From Bacteroidetes bacterium B1(2017) (GTDB taxonomy: Bacteria > Bacteroidota > Bacteroidia > UKL13-3), in assembly GCA_002256395.1 (NCBI GenBank), contig NKJG01000004.1, positions 248,001 through 312,000 of the forward strand: a stretch of 64,000 nt of DNA, given 5' to 3'. The notes under the pieces were generated by a model. The model saw only the letters and a program-made list of their open reading frames with translations, was not told where the DNA came from and did no database searches. Both the position numbers and the translations under genes were made by a program. Of this stretch, positions 7,548-16,770 are shown one piece after another. Numbering within the stretch: position 1 is the first letter of the stretch; each line of letters opens with the position of its first letter.

Positions 7548-8570
7548 TTGGCAAACGATAGCTATAAATCTCTCTTAAGGCATTGCAATTATTTATTGTG
7601 TTTAAGTGCTTTACTGTTGGTTTGTGTCCTTATTATTATTGGCTTACCAATAGTTAAACCTGCAAATTCGAAAGGCATAGGATTGCAAATCGAAACAAAC
7701 GATTCGAATGCATTTTGGCAAGCAGCCATTCTTGGTAATGAGTTGCCCGAAAATCAAAAAGAACTTATTCTTTATGGAAAAGAATTGATACAACACACCT
7801 CTATTTATCTTGGTCCTAAGGGGCGTGTTAGTCAAATAAGCAATGGCATGAATTGCCAGAACTGCCATTTAGATGTAGGAACAAAAATATGGGGGAATAA
7901 TTATGGTGCTGTGTATGCAAACTACCCAAAATACCGTGCTAGAAGTGGTAAAGTAGAAGATATTTATAAACGTATAAATGATTGTATAGAGCGCAGTTTA
8001 AATGGAAAAGCACTTGCCATTGAAAGCAAAGAAATGCAAGCCATTAAAAGCTATATTGAGTATATTGGTAAGGATGTTAAAAAAGGAAGTAAGCCCAAAG
8101 GTTCAGGCATATTTGAAGTGCCATTTTTAGATAGAGCAAGTAATCCTATTAAAGGGAAAGAACTTTATGAAGTTAAGTGTGTAACTTGCCACCAACTAGA
8201 TGGACAAGGTAAAATGAAAGATAGTAGTGAGGAGTATCTTTATCCACCGCTTTGGGGGCCAAATTCATACACCATTGGAGCTGGTTTATTTCGTATGAGC
8301 AGGTTTGCAGGCTATATTAAATATAATATGCCCTTAGGTGCAAGTTTTAATGAGCCTCAACTTAGCAATGAAGAAGCATGGGATATTGCGGCCTTCGTAA
8401 ATTCACAGCCACATCCTTCAAAAGATATTTCTGCCGATTGGCCTAAGATAGAAGAAAAGCCAATTGACCATCCATTTGGTCCGTATGCCGATACGTTTTC
8501 AGAAATTCAACATAAATTTGGTCCTTTTAAGCCCATTGATTTGGCAAAGAAACAACAAACTAAAAAGTAA
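7548..8570 (+). CDS. tsdA: TsdA-like dihaem cytochrome c (thiosulfate dehydrogenase/tetrathionate reductase family)
   Basis: A 340-aa protein read from TTG 7548; there is no ATG between the upstream in-frame stop and this point. It has an N-terminal membrane anchor (residues 14-33) and two c-haem sites, CQNCH (103-107) and CVTCH (211-215). The text around each haem fits TsdA: NGMNCQNCHLDVGT, YPKYRARSGKVEDI, CIERSLNGKA (Cys146 may be the unusual axial Cys ligand), then PPLWGPNSYTIGAGL and KYNMPLGASF. TsdA couples two thiosulfates to tetrathionate or the reverse. The gene ends 2 nt before the SoxB-like gene, so the two are almost certainly co-transcribed. Confidence 0.78.
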   Translation: MANDSYKSLLRHCNYLLCLSALLLVCVLIIIGLPIVKPANSKGIGLQIETNDSNAFWQAAILGNELPENQKELILYGKELIQHTSIYLGPKGRVSQISNGMNCQNCHLDVGTKIWGNNYGAVYANYPKYRARSGKVEDIYKRINDCIERSLNGKALAIESKEMQAIKSYIEYIGKDVKKGSKPKGSGIFEVPFLDRASNPIKGKELYEVKCVTCHQLDGQGKMKDSSEEYLYPPLWGPNSYTIGAGLFRMSRFAGYIKYNMPLGASFNEPQLSNEEAWDIAAFVNSQPHPSKDISADWPKIEEKPIDHPFGPYADTFSEIQHKFGPFKPIDLAKKQQTKK

Positions 8571-8572
8571 GG

Positions 8573-10270
8573 ATGAAGAACTCAAATAGAAGAAAATTTA
8601 TTAAATCAATCGGTTCACTTGGTTTAGGTGCAGGTATTGTTCCTTCTGTATTGGCTATGGATGAACCTAGTATCATTTTGGATAAGGTGGGCGATTTACC
8701 TAAACCAAAATCTACTAAAAAAGTAATCAGTATTTTGCAAACAACCGATGTTCATTGCCAAATACATCCGCACGATGAATTGTTTTGGGAAAATGGCAAA
8801 AAGGTATTTCGCAAAACGGGTGGATATGCCTATATGGCCAATAAATTAAATCAATTGAAGGCTGCTAACCCAAATACATTTTCACTGGATACAGGAGATA
8901 TGTTTCAAGGGAGTGAGTTAAGTGTTAAAACAACCGGTAAGGCATTTGTACCCATCTTAAATGCCATGGATTATAACCTATACTTGCCTGGGAATTGGGA
9001 AGTGATTTATGGTAAAAAAAATATGCAAACTTTAATGGGCTCCTTAAATGCCCCAAAGATTTGCAGCAATATGTACCACGATTTGGGAGAGGGTAAACGT
9101 GGCGAATTAATATTTGCACCCTATCATATTTGGAATGTGGCTGGTGTTAAGATTGGCTTTTTAGGGTATACAGATCCTTTGGTGCCAATACGCCAAAGTC
9201 CTAATTATAGCAAAGGAATAATATATACCAAACCCGAAGAAAATTTGGCTCATTATATTGATGTATTAAAAAATCAAGAGCAATGTGCCTATATACTTAT
9301 GATTGCGCATTTGGGACTATCGCAGCAAATTGCCTTAGCCAATATGAAAGAATGCGAAGGTGTAAATTATATATTGGGTGGCGATACCCATGAACGCGTT
9401 CGTAAGCCAATAGTGTGTACGTATGCTAAGGTGGTTGAACCAGGAGCCTTTGGTTCTTTTATAGGAAAGTTAGACTTAACTATAGAGCACGGTAAAGTTG
9501 TTTCTGATAGCTATGAGCTTATAGAAGTTACACCTTCTAACCTTAAAGCCGAACCAAAAATTGAGAAATTAATAAACGAAAATGAAGCCGTTTATAAAGA
9601 GCATATAAACCATGTTATTGGGTATAGCACCATTCCATTATATAGGTATTTTGTTGTTGAAAATCCAATTGATACCCTAATCCTAAATGCCCTTCATTGG
9701 AAGTTTCCTGAAATAGATATTGTGCTTTCAAATGGCTTTAGATTTTGTCCGCCAAGAACCACCGCTGATAAAACGGGTTTAATACCAATTACCAATGGTT
9801 TTATTTTTGATATGTTGCCGGTTGATAGTGCCGCAAGAACTGCCAAAGCCACAGGTAAACAATTAAAAGAATGGCTCGAAAAAGAGTTAAACAATGTATT
9901 TGCCAAAGATGCCTCAAAAAGAGTTGGAGGTTGGGTGGTTAAATTTAGTGGTATGAAAGTTAGCTTCAATGCCTTTGGGGAGATGGGCTCACGTACTCAA
10001 AGTATCCTTGTAAATGGCGCTCCCTTAGAATTAGATAAAGTATATTCACTTTTGGCTTGTGAACGAGATGGCGACCCAGCTGATATGCTTTGCAGACTGA
10101 AAGGTGTACAAGATGCAAAAAACACAGATGCTACCTTACATTCCTTGTTGACAGAATATATTAAGGCAAATAATCCAATTACACCAACGCCCGCCAAAAA
10201 TGCTATTATTTTAGATGCTCCAGATACCTTGTTGAGCCAAGTAACGGGTGTAGATTATGAGTTTAGGTAG
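8573..10270 (+). CDS. Tat-exported 5'-nucleotidase/SoxB-family metallophosphoesterase (putative thiosulfohydrolase)
   Basis: A 565-aa protein. A twin-arginine signal (NRRKFIKSIGSLGLG, residues 5-19) predicts export of the folded protein. The N-terminal calcineurin-type domain has DVH (59-61), DTGD (106-109), GNWE (140-143) and GGDTH. The C-terminal nucleotidase domain carries LSNGFRFCPP and RVGGWVVKFSGM. Classical 5'-nucleotidases have GNH[ED] and GG[HN]xH; the Trp in GNWE recalls SoxB, which releases sulfate from SoxYZ-bound thiosulfate. No soxYZ, soxA, soxX or soxCD is present here, so a non-Sox role or plain nucleotidase activity remains possible. It follows the TsdA-like gene by 2 nt. Confidence 0.65.
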   Translation: MKNSNRRKFIKSIGSLGLGAGIVPSVLAMDEPSIILDKVGDLPKPKSTKKVISILQTTDVHCQIHPHDELFWENGKKVFRKTGGYAYMANKLNQLKAANPNTFSLDTGDMFQGSELSVKTTGKAFVPILNAMDYNLYLPGNWEVIYGKKNMQTLMGSLNAPKICSNMYHDLGEGKRGELIFAPYHIWNVAGVKIGFLGYTDPLVPIRQSPNYSKGIIYTKPEENLAHYIDVLKNQEQCAYILMIAHLGLSQQIALANMKECEGVNYILGGDTHERVRKPIVCTYAKVVEPGAFGSFIGKLDLTIEHGKVVSDSYELIEVTPSNLKAEPKIEKLINENEAVYKEHINHVIGYSTIPLYRYFVVENPIDTLILNALHWKFPEIDIVLSNGFRFCPPRTTADKTGLIPITNGFIFDMLPVDSAARTAKATGKQLKEWLEKELNNVFAKDASKRVGGWVVKFSGMKVSFNAFGEMGSRTQSILVNGAPLELDKVYSLLACERDGDPADMLCRLKGVQDAKNTDATLHSLLTEYIKANNPITPTPAKNAIILDAPDTLLSQVTGVDYEFR

Positions 10271-10283
10271 TTTACTAAAGTGT

Positions 10284-10904
10284 ATGAAATGCTTTTTTTA
10301 TGCCGCTTTACTTATTCTTTTACTTTCAACTTTTGCGTGTAACAATTCCACAGAAAAGCCCAAGCTTTCGGCTTACGACTCCTTTGCCCAAAATTTAAAC
10401 GCGACTACGAATACTGTTTTACACCCTTTACTTTCTAGGAAAGCATTTGACACCTTACATACTTGGGACTTAGCTTATTTTGTGCTTGAACCTATTAGAA
10501 TTGCTACAAGTGAAGAGAGTGAAATAACACTCTTAAAGCAACTTTCGCCTGGACAAAAAGCCTTATACCTTTTTTGGGATATAGATGAACAAGTGGATGA
10601 TGGTGGCTTTATTCAATATTATTTAAACGGGTATGGGCCCTTTATGCCCGATGCCATTGAAGGCATGAGCCTCATTGGCGATACCTCGTTTGTGAACCTT
10701 TTAAATAAAGCACATGCTTCTTATTTGCTACATAAAGCACAATTTGATATACATAAAGCAAATAATAACTGGGCACCACTCTTCGATAGTTTGAAGGAGT
10801 TTGAAAAATATGATGCTCAATATTATAAAATAAGAGATCAGAGCATGAAATTAGTTGAAATCTATATTCGACAAAATGCTAATGAATTTGTTATTTTGAA
10901 TTAA
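10284..10904 (+). CDS. DUF4375 (DMP19-like) lipoprotein
   Basis: A 206-aa protein read from ATG 10284, 13 nt after the SoxB-like stop; an upstream start would overlap that gene. The N terminus is a lipoprotein-like signal (LLILLLSTFAC, Cys at about 19). The core SPGQKALYLFWDIDEQVDDGG, then FIQYYLNGYGPF, matches the DUF4375/DMP19 pattern (W…V.NGGF.QY..N..G), a domain found in many bacteria without a settled function. It may belong to the sulfur operon by position only. Confidence 0.65.
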   Translation: MKCFFYAALLILLLSTFACNNSTEKPKLSAYDSFAQNLNATTNTVLHPLLSRKAFDTLHTWDLAYFVLEPIRIATSEESEITLLKQLSPGQKALYLFWDIDEQVDDGGFIQYYLNGYGPFMPDAIEGMSLIGDTSFVNLLNKAHASYLLHKAQFDIHKANNNWAPLFDSLKEFEKYDAQYYKIRDQSMKLVEIYIRQNANEFVILN

Positions 10905-10934
10905 TTCATAAATTGATCCTCTAATTAGTACTCC

Positions 10935-11516
10935 ATGGAAAAACCCTATTCTGGCGCTGCCACCATTAACGAAAGCTTTGAAGGCTTTGAAATAATCATT
11001 CCAACCAAAAAGAATTGGTTTGTAATTCTTTTCCTTGGATTTTGGCTTTGTGGCTGGGTGTTTGGAGAAGTTTTCGCACTAACAATGCTTACTGGTTTGT
11101 TATTTGGAAAAATGGAATTTGCCAATCTATTTATGTTGGTTTGGTTGGGTGGTTGGACAGTAGGAGGCTTTTTTGCCATTAAAACATTTCTGTGGAATTT
11201 AAAGGGAAAGGAAATTATTACTATTGGAATGGGCCAATTAAAAATTGAGAAAAAAGGATTGCTGTTAGCAAAACCTAAAACCTATGATTTAATCGAGTCA
11301 AAAAACTTTAGAGCCCAAGAAGATAACAATGGCACCGATGGAATTTGGGGCATGCAAAGAAATAGTTTTGCTGCCTTTAATTCGGGTGGTACTATAAGGT
11401 TTGATTATGGCTTAAAAACTATAAAATTTGCTGGTGGAATAGATGAAGCCGAAGCGAATTATATTATAGAAAAACTTAAGACGGCAGGAATTTTAAAAGA
11501 TTCACACCTCAATTAA
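10935..11516 (+). CDS. hypothetical membrane protein with PH-like cytoplasmic tail
   Basis: A 193-aa protein with two membrane segments (about 28-50 and 63-88) joined by a short loop, then a soluble C-terminal half of alternating strands (KGKEIITIGMGQLKIEKKGLL and on) that resembles bacterial PH-type domains attached to membrane hairpins. It has no signal peptide and no catalytic motif. It lies between the DUF4375 gene and a GNAT gene on the same strand. Confidence 0.6.
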   Translation: MEKPYSGAATINESFEGFEIIIPTKKNWFVILFLGFWLCGWVFGEVFALTMLTGLLFGKMEFANLFMLVWLGGWTVGGFFAIKTFLWNLKGKEIITIGMGQLKIEKKGLLLAKPKTYDLIESKNFRAQEDNNGTDGIWGMQRNSFAAFNSGGTIRFDYGLKTIKFAGGIDEAEANYIIEKLKTAGILKDSHLN

Positions 11517-11534
11517 TTCTTTCAAACTCCTAGT

Positions 11535-12119
11535 ATGCATAATTGGATCAAACACCCCCTTAGTTTAAAAGGGCAATTGGTAGAATTAATTCCTTTAGAG
11601 AAATTTCATTTTGAAGAATTAGCAGCTTTGGCCGCCAACAAAAAGATTTGGGAGTTTTTGCCAAGTGACTGCTCCAATGCAGAGGTGTTTATAAAAGAAT
11701 ATGAAGAGGCCTTGGTAGAAAGAGAAAGGGGCAATCATTATCCCTTTGTTATTCGACTCCTTGAAACGGGCAAATTAATTGGTTCAACTCGTTTTTTTGA
11801 TATACACCCAAGCCATAGAAAACTAGAAATTGGCTGGACCTGGCTGCATCCCGATTATTGGGGAACGGCTATTAATTTTGACTGTAAGTTATTGCTACTT
11901 ACCTATTGTTTTGAAACCCTCAAAGCCATTCGCGTTCAGCTTAAAACTAGCGATACCAATATCCGTTCTAGGAAAGCCATTGAGAAAATAGGAGGGCAGT
12001 TTGAGGGTATTCTTCGTAAGGATAGAATACGTGCAAATGGCAGCATCAGAAACTCGGCATATTATAGTATTTTAGATGAGGAATGGGAGAAGGTAAAAAG
12101 CGAAATCTTCAAGGCATAA
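11535..12119 (+). CDS. GNAT-family N-acetyltransferase (RimJ/RimL-like)
   Basis: A 194-aa protein. It has the Acetyltransf_3 layout: an N-terminal LKGQLVELIPLEKFH strand, the motif RKLEIGWTWLHPDYWGTAIN (family: EIGxxWxxPxxxGTGxN) covering acetyl-CoA-binding motif A, and IRVQLKTSDTNIRSRKAIEKIGG (motif B), with the C-terminal strand FEGILRKDRIRANG. Such enzymes acetylate N-terminal or small-molecule amines; the substrate cannot be told here. It is convergent with the GH81 gene, 8 nt apart. Confidence 0.85.
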   Translation: MHNWIKHPLSLKGQLVELIPLEKFHFEELAALAANKKIWEFLPSDCSNAEVFIKEYEEALVERERGNHYPFVIRLLETGKLIGSTRFFDIHPSHRKLEIGWTWLHPDYWGTAINFDCKLLLLTYCFETLKAIRVQLKTSDTNIRSRKAIEKIGGQFEGILRKDRIRANGSIRNSAYYSILDEEWEKVKSEIFKA

Positions 12120-12127
12120 AATAATAA

Positions 12128-15100
12128 TTACTTAATAATCTTTACCTGCTTAATTCCTTTTGAACTTCTCAATTCAAATACATAAATGCCTTGCGAATAG
12201 TGGCTCATATCGTATTCATAAACGTAATCTGTTACTTCTAGTTGATCCAAAACTTGACCAGATAGGGTATACACTGTAATACTTGTTTTTGGTTCAGGAA
12301 GAACAAAATGTAAATTGTTGTTTACAGGATTTGGATAATATACCAACTCACCTTTTTCTTCTATTTCAGTTGTCCCAGTAGCAAATGGTTTGCAACTCCC
12401 AATTACATAAGTATTTTTATTGGTAGAGGTGTTTTTTTCTCCTATGCCAGGGTAACTATAGGTATAATAAAAATAGATTAAAGAGCCTTTTGCCGCATTT
12501 AACCTAAAGGGTGTATTAGGTGTAACAATATAACCCGGTAAGCTTCCAGCATTGGTTCCATAATATAAAATGCAGGTTGGACTTCCTACTCCGGTTTTCC
12601 CTGGAATAAAGCTTAAGGTTGGATTGCTTTCATCGGGTGAAAATTCATAGGTAAAATCGCCGTTAAATGCCATGCCCTTGCAAGATGGAGTTGAATCAAC
12701 ATAAATTGTTATTGGTTTAGAGGTGCTAGCTAGTCCATTATTATCTTTTGTTACGGCCGTAAATGTGTAGGTTCCCACTGGCCCAAACCAACTAAATTCA
12801 TACGGGAAATTGGTGCTAGTTGCCATCAAATTTTGTCCTTCATATAATTTCACTTCCGTAATACTTCCATTTAAATCGGATGCCAAAACAGAAAAGGAAA
12901 TGGTTTCATTGGCTATATACCTGCTTAAGTTTGCAGGTGAATTAATAGAAACAGTAGGCGCAATATTGTTAGCCACACTCGAAATAATATATACTTGGTC
13001 TTTATCAGAATTAGTTCCGTTTGAAACAGATAATTCAAATAAATAAACACCTTCTTGCAAACCTGTAACTAATGGATTAGAAATTTGTACATTACTTATG
13101 TTTGCTATGTTTGGTCCATACACTTGTTTCCATAGATACGTGAGTGTTCCTGGTCCCATGTTTTTACTTTTGCTTCCATCTAATGTGGCGCTGCTGCTTG
13201 GCAAAACCACCAATTGATTGTCGCCAGCCTCTGCTATTGGTTCTATATAAGGCAAGGGTGAAACATAGGTAAAAATTAGTTTTCCCAAGTTTAATTCGCC
13301 ATTTGCAAATCGCAATTTCAAAGTTTGTTTGCCACTTTTTAAAGGGATATTTTGTATTGTTTTATTGCTCCAAGTTGTCCAATTATTGGTGTAGCTAACA
13401 GATATAGGCCCAGCAATTTGTTGTCCGTCTGATTCAATGGTAAATGGTCCACCGCCTGAAGTGTTGCCACAGGCATATCTAATTTGCACCGAGTACAAAC
13501 CTGCTTGCTTTACATCCACCGTATAGGTTAACCATTCATTGGCGTTAATCCATCCAATTACTTTTCCTTCTGCGGCATCTGATGAGGCATCTACGTATTC
13601 ATTCATCCTATAATTGCCTTCATTTTTAGGGCTATTATCATTGTACGTTATGCCTTGCCCAATACCACCTTCGAATACATCAAATTGCCCAGGCATTAGT
13701 GATCCAGGTATGTTAATTGGAGTTCCCAAAAAGGGTAATTTTCCACCCACCAAAACACTTAGCATATTGCTCAGATTAAAGTTTGCGCCACTATAAATTT
13801 TGGCGTAAAAACTCTTTTTACCTACCGATAAATTTGAAACCTTTATCGCAAATGGAGCTTGGGTATCTTCGCCAATTAGCGAGTCGCCATTCATAAACTG
13901 CACCTTGCTTGCGCTTCCATTGCTGAGGCTTAAAGTAAGATTTAAACTTCCTCCTGGATATACTTCTTCAAATGGGGTACTCAATACTCCTGCCACAGAT
14001 GCATCTCTGCTAGTGGCCATACTATTGGGTGGAACGCTTAATACATAATTATCGGAAAAGGTTACTGAAAGTGGAGTGCTAGAATAGTTTTGTGCCACAT
14101 AGGTTTTTACCCCATTCTTTACAAATACTGCTGCCAATGGATGGTTTGAACTTATTGAGTTGCTCACATTTCCTAGTACATTCATGGCATGTAACCAATG
14201 GTAGGTTTGTGCATCAGATATACCAAATTTTAAATTTCTGGATGGGTTTGAGTTATATAAATTGATGGCTTTTTCAGGATTAATAAAAGCTAAATATTCC
14301 CACATTACATCGTGCCATAAATTGTCGTTTACTTGGTTACTTAATATTCCGGTATTCTTTTCAATTTCTGCCCAGAGTGTTTTTACATAATTGGTATCCT
14401 GACCCAAATACAAAGACCCCCCATGTATGGGATACATTTCAATTCCGTAAGAAGCCGCTATATCTGCTGTCCAAAATGTTCCATTGTCGTAGCTATTTCC
14501 CCATACTCTTGAAACTAGGCTATAGGTTTGAGAAGGGCCAAAGTTTCGTTTGCTTTTGTCGAACCAATATTCTTCTATTGCTGTTTGCTCTGTGGTATAC
14601 AGGTAAATTCCTAAATCACGAATGGCTTTATTATTGGTAACAGCTCCCCAATGAATAAGGGAAGAGTTAAACTGCATACTTTCGGAGGTGGATTCTTGAT
14701 CATTTCCTTGAGGGAAAGTGGCAAATCCATTTGCCCAACAATGTCCGGCATAGGGACTAAAATTTCTTAAATACGGGTAGTCGCTTGAATTTCTATTTTC
14801 ATTGGCAGCATCTTTCACCAATAGGTTCACCATAGCTCCCCATTTATCTTTCCAACCTGGTTCAAATTGCTCCACAAAAGAGGCTGCATGAATAAAATAT
14901 CCCCAATGAAAATGGTGGTCGTTAATATTTCCATCTTGTCCATGCCCCGCAGGGTATCCAATTAATGTGGACCAAGTTTGATTATAATAAAACAGAAATG
15001 CTACCTCACCAGGTTTAGCACTCAACCAATTTTCTAAACGTTCTTTTATGGTTGTTAAAATTATATTTAAAGAGGCCGTGTCTTTTGATAATTCAGCTAT

Positions 15101-16264
15101 TCTGCCTGTTTGTATGAGGCGGTTCATTACCTGACCTTCATTATACGAATCGGTCCAAGTGCTTAGGCCTTCATTTTTTATCGCATCTACTTTTTCTTTT
15201 AATTTCATTGGGCTGAACCCAGTGCTTAATGGATCTACAAAGGGTAGGGTAGGTAAAATGCCAAAGAATTTATTTTCTACACTAAACCTATTGGTGGCGG
15301 CGGTTTTTAACTGTCCTCTAACACTTGCATAGGTATACCCATTTAAACTAGGCGAACCCGGCGCTAAATGCGCCCATTGATGCGGCAATAAACCCAATAA
15401 CATGCTTGTGTCTATTCCTTCTTTAATATCGGTTTCTACCACAAAATCGGTACGAACGATGGACGTACTTTCGCTATAAGAAAAATTGGCTTTTGTGCTT
15501 TTAGGAAATACATACGCATATTTTTTATATTCATTCGCTACTGTTGTCACATTGGCTGCAGTTAAAGGAATAAAGGCCAGCGACCAATAGTTCTTTCCAT
15601 TTAAATTAGAAGTGTAGGTAGTACCAGTATTGCTCCAAACCGAACCAGTTGGGCCATAAACCACAAAATCGGCCCCATTGCGGGCATTCATAATAATTAA
15701 CTTTTCATTGTCAATAGTAACAGTACCTTGGTTTACGGTTATTTGAGCCAAACTAGCGCTATCTTTAGTAAAATATAAAAAGGGCATTCCAACACCAGAA
15801 ACAGCGGTAAAATTATGGCTCGCATCTAACCAGTTCATGCTTACCGTCCAATCAGAAAAATCAGAAACTTTAGCAGCCGTTGCGTTCAAACCTGAAACAC
15901 CTACTACCACAGGCATTATATCATCAATAACGCCCCAAGGAATATAGGTAACCACTAAACCTGCTGTGGTTGTTTTCATGGTAAAAGGATAATTAAACAA
16001 ATTATCGGAATGGTTATTTTTTACTTTACTCGACCACCAATCATTGGTTGGAACCGGCTTACTTGCTGCAATACCGATAGTAAGTGGTGTACCCGAAGGA
16101 AATGAATTTCTTCCAGCAGCATCTGTTCCTGGAAAGGTGGTGGTATAACTTCCCGAGCCTACTGGTATTACTTGAGCGTTTGAGAGGGGCAAAGAATAAA
16201 AAAACAAAATAACCCAAGCCGAAATACCGCTTAAACAGCTTTTGAATGAAATACTTGAATGCAT
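12128..16264 (-). CDS. secreted GH81 endo-beta-1,3-glucanase with CBM6-like, PKD/Ig-like modules and T9SS sorting domain
   Basis: A 1378-aa protein with a signal peptide ending LPLSNAQ (about residue 31). The GH81 domain covers about 35-740, with the family motifs NDHHFHWGYF (near 450) and GNDQESTSE (near 520, which should hold catalytic Glu). An Ig-like segment (near 770-840) follows, then a CBM6-like beta-sandwich (about 860-1005, ANEWLTYTVDVKQAGLY), a PKD/REJ-like domain (about 1010-1095), a second Ig-like domain (about 1100-1185), an unassigned segment, and a C-terminal T9SS type A domain (YYPNPVNNNLHF… KQVKIIK). It should cut beta-1,3-glucans such as laminarin or fungal wall glucan outside the cell. 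No SusC/SusD pair adjoins it. Confidence 0.88.
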   Translation of the reverse strand: MHSSISFKSCLSGISAWVILFFYSLPLSNAQVIPVGSGSYTTTFPGTDAAGRNSFPSGTPLTIGIAASKPVPTNDWWSSKVKNNHSDNLFNYPFTMKTTTAGLVVTYIPWGVIDDIMPVVVGVSGLNATAAKVSDFSDWTVSMNWLDASHNFTAVSGVGMPFLYFTKDSASLAQITVNQGTVTIDNEKLIIMNARNGADFVVYGPTGSVWSNTGTTYTSNLNGKNYWSLAFIPLTAANVTTVANEYKKYAYVFPKSTKANFSYSESTSIVRTDFVVETDIKEGIDTSMLLGLLPHQWAHLAPGSPSLNGYTYASVRGQLKTAATNRFSVENKFFGILPTLPFVDPLSTGFSPMKLKEKVDAIKNEGLSTWTDSYNEGQVMNRLIQTGRIAELSKDTASLNIILTTIKERLENWLSAKPGEVAFLFYYNQTWSTLIGYPAGHGQDGNINDHHFHWGYFIHAASFVEQFEPGWKDKWGAMVNLLVKDAANENRNSSDYPYLRNFSPYAGHCWANGFATFPQGNDQESTSESMQFNSSLIHWGAVTNNKAIRDLGIYLYTTEQTAIEEYWFDKSKRNFGPSQTYSLVSRVWGNSYDNGTFWTADIAASYGIEMYPIHGGSLYLGQDTNYVKTLWAEIEKNTGILSNQVNDNLWHDVMWEYLAFINPEKAINLYNSNPSRNLKFGISDAQTYHWLHAMNVLGNVSNSISSNHPLAAVFVKNGVKTYVAQNYSSTPLSVTFSDNYVLSVPPNSMATSRDASVAGVLSTPFEEVYPGGSLNLTLSLSNGSASKVQFMNGDSLIGEDTQAPFAIKVSNLSVGKKSFYAKIYSGANFNLSNMLSVLVGGKLPFLGTPINIPGSLMPGQFDVFEGGIGQGITYNDNSPKNEGNYRMNEYVDASSDAAEGKVIGWINANEWLTYTVDVKQAGLYSVQIRYACGNTSGGGPFTIESDGQQIAGPISVSYTNNWTTWSNKTIQNIPLKSGKQTLKLRFANGELNLGKLIFTYVSPLPYIEPIAEAGDNQLVVLPSSSATLDGSKSKNMGPGTLTYLWKQVYGPNIANISNVQISNPLVTGLQEGVYLFELSVSNGTNSDKDQVYIISSVANNIAPTVSINSPANLSRYIANETISFSVLASDLNGSITEVKLYEGQNLMATSTNFPYEFSWFGPVGTYTFTAVTKDNNGLASTSKPITIYVDSTPSCKGMAFNGDFTYEFSPDESNPTLSFIPGKTGVGSPTCILYYGTNAGSLPGYIVTPNTPFRLNAAKGSLIYFYYTYSYPGIGEKNTSTNKNTYVIGSCKPFATGTTEIEEKGELVYYPNPVNNNLHFVLPEPKTSITVYTLSGQVLDQLEVTDYVYEYDMSHYSQGIYVFELRSSKGIKQVKIIK

Positions 16265-16432
16265 GAAAAATAATTAAGCACGTAAGGTAACTTTAATTTT
16301 TGAGGCTTTTAATTTTTGATTAAAAGTTTGATAAAAACTTACAAATTAACTTAGCCTAAGAGGCAATTGGATAGAAAATGAACCTTGTTGAATTGAAAGG
16401 GTTACTTCGTGATCCCAGAGGGGGAGGCTTCA

Positions 16433-16582
16433 GTCCAAACTAAAGCCTGCATCTTCCGCTCCGCTCCAACTGCGGGCTTTTTTGCGCCATCGCCCTTTTG
16501 AAACTCCGCTGAGCTCCGTTTCAACGGGCTCTTGCGCAAAAAAGCCCGGTTTAGCATCGCTAAACCAGGCTTTTCTTTGGAC
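16433..16582. repeat. nested imperfect palindrome abutting tRNA-Ser
   Basis: The outer arms 16433-16449 and 16566-16582 are 17 nt with 15 complementary positions; the right arm ends exactly at the last base before the tRNA CCA end. Inner arms 16473-16487 (CGGGCTTTTTTGCGC) and 16534-16548 are a perfect 15-bp inverted repeat. The loop holds further complementarity (GCCC…GAAAC with GTTTC…GGGC). The right half doubles as the tRNA terminator, so alternative folds compete. The remaining spacer 16265-16432 shows no gene or clear signal. Confidence 0.75.
16538..16574 (-). terminator. intrinsic terminator of tRNA-Ser
   Basis: Read on the minus strand, arms 16574-16559 and 16555-16540 form a 16-bp stem with one G-U pair and a 3-nt loop, followed by a run of U (complement of A538-A543). 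It begins 9 nt after the tRNA 3' end. Confidence 0.75.
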
Positions 16583-16670
16583 TGGCGGAGAGTGAGGGAT
16601 TCGAACCCCCGGACCTGTTACAGTCAACAGTTTTCAAGACTGCCGCGTTCGACCACTCTGCCAACTCTCC
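16583..16670 (-). tRNA. tRNA-Ser (TGA)
   Basis: The minus strand reads GGAGAGTTGGCAGAGTGG…, with anticodon loop CTTGAAA (anticodon TGA), a long variable arm as expected for a class II serine tRNA, T-loop GGTTCGAATCC, and acceptor end CTCTCCG followed by an encoded CCA. The acceptor stem GGAGAG/CTCTCC pairs fully. Length is 88 nt including CCA. Confidence 0.95.
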
Positions 16671-16716
16671 ACTGCGAAAATAGGCTTCTCTTGCATTTCT
16701 GCCAAATTTAAAAACA

Positions 16717-16752
16717 AAAAATCCCTGCAAACCTTCGCTTGCAGGGATTTTT
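16717..16752 (-). terminator. intrinsic terminator after the M43 protease gene
   Basis: Perfect 14-bp arms 16717-16730 and 16739-16752 (core TCCCTGCAA/TTGCAGGGA) enclose an 8-nt loop, with A/T runs on both sides, so it can act in either direction. It separates the protease gene from tRNA-Ser. Confidence 0.85.
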
Positions 16753-16770
16753 ACTTGAGAATCAGCTAAC

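Noticed and set aside
16430..16627. A 65-codon minus-strand frame running through the tRNA-Ser 3' half and the adjoining palindrome
   Set aside because: It overlaps the tRNA and a hairpin repeat, has low-complexity Arg/Pro/Ser composition and matches the kind of spurious protein often called next to tRNAs.
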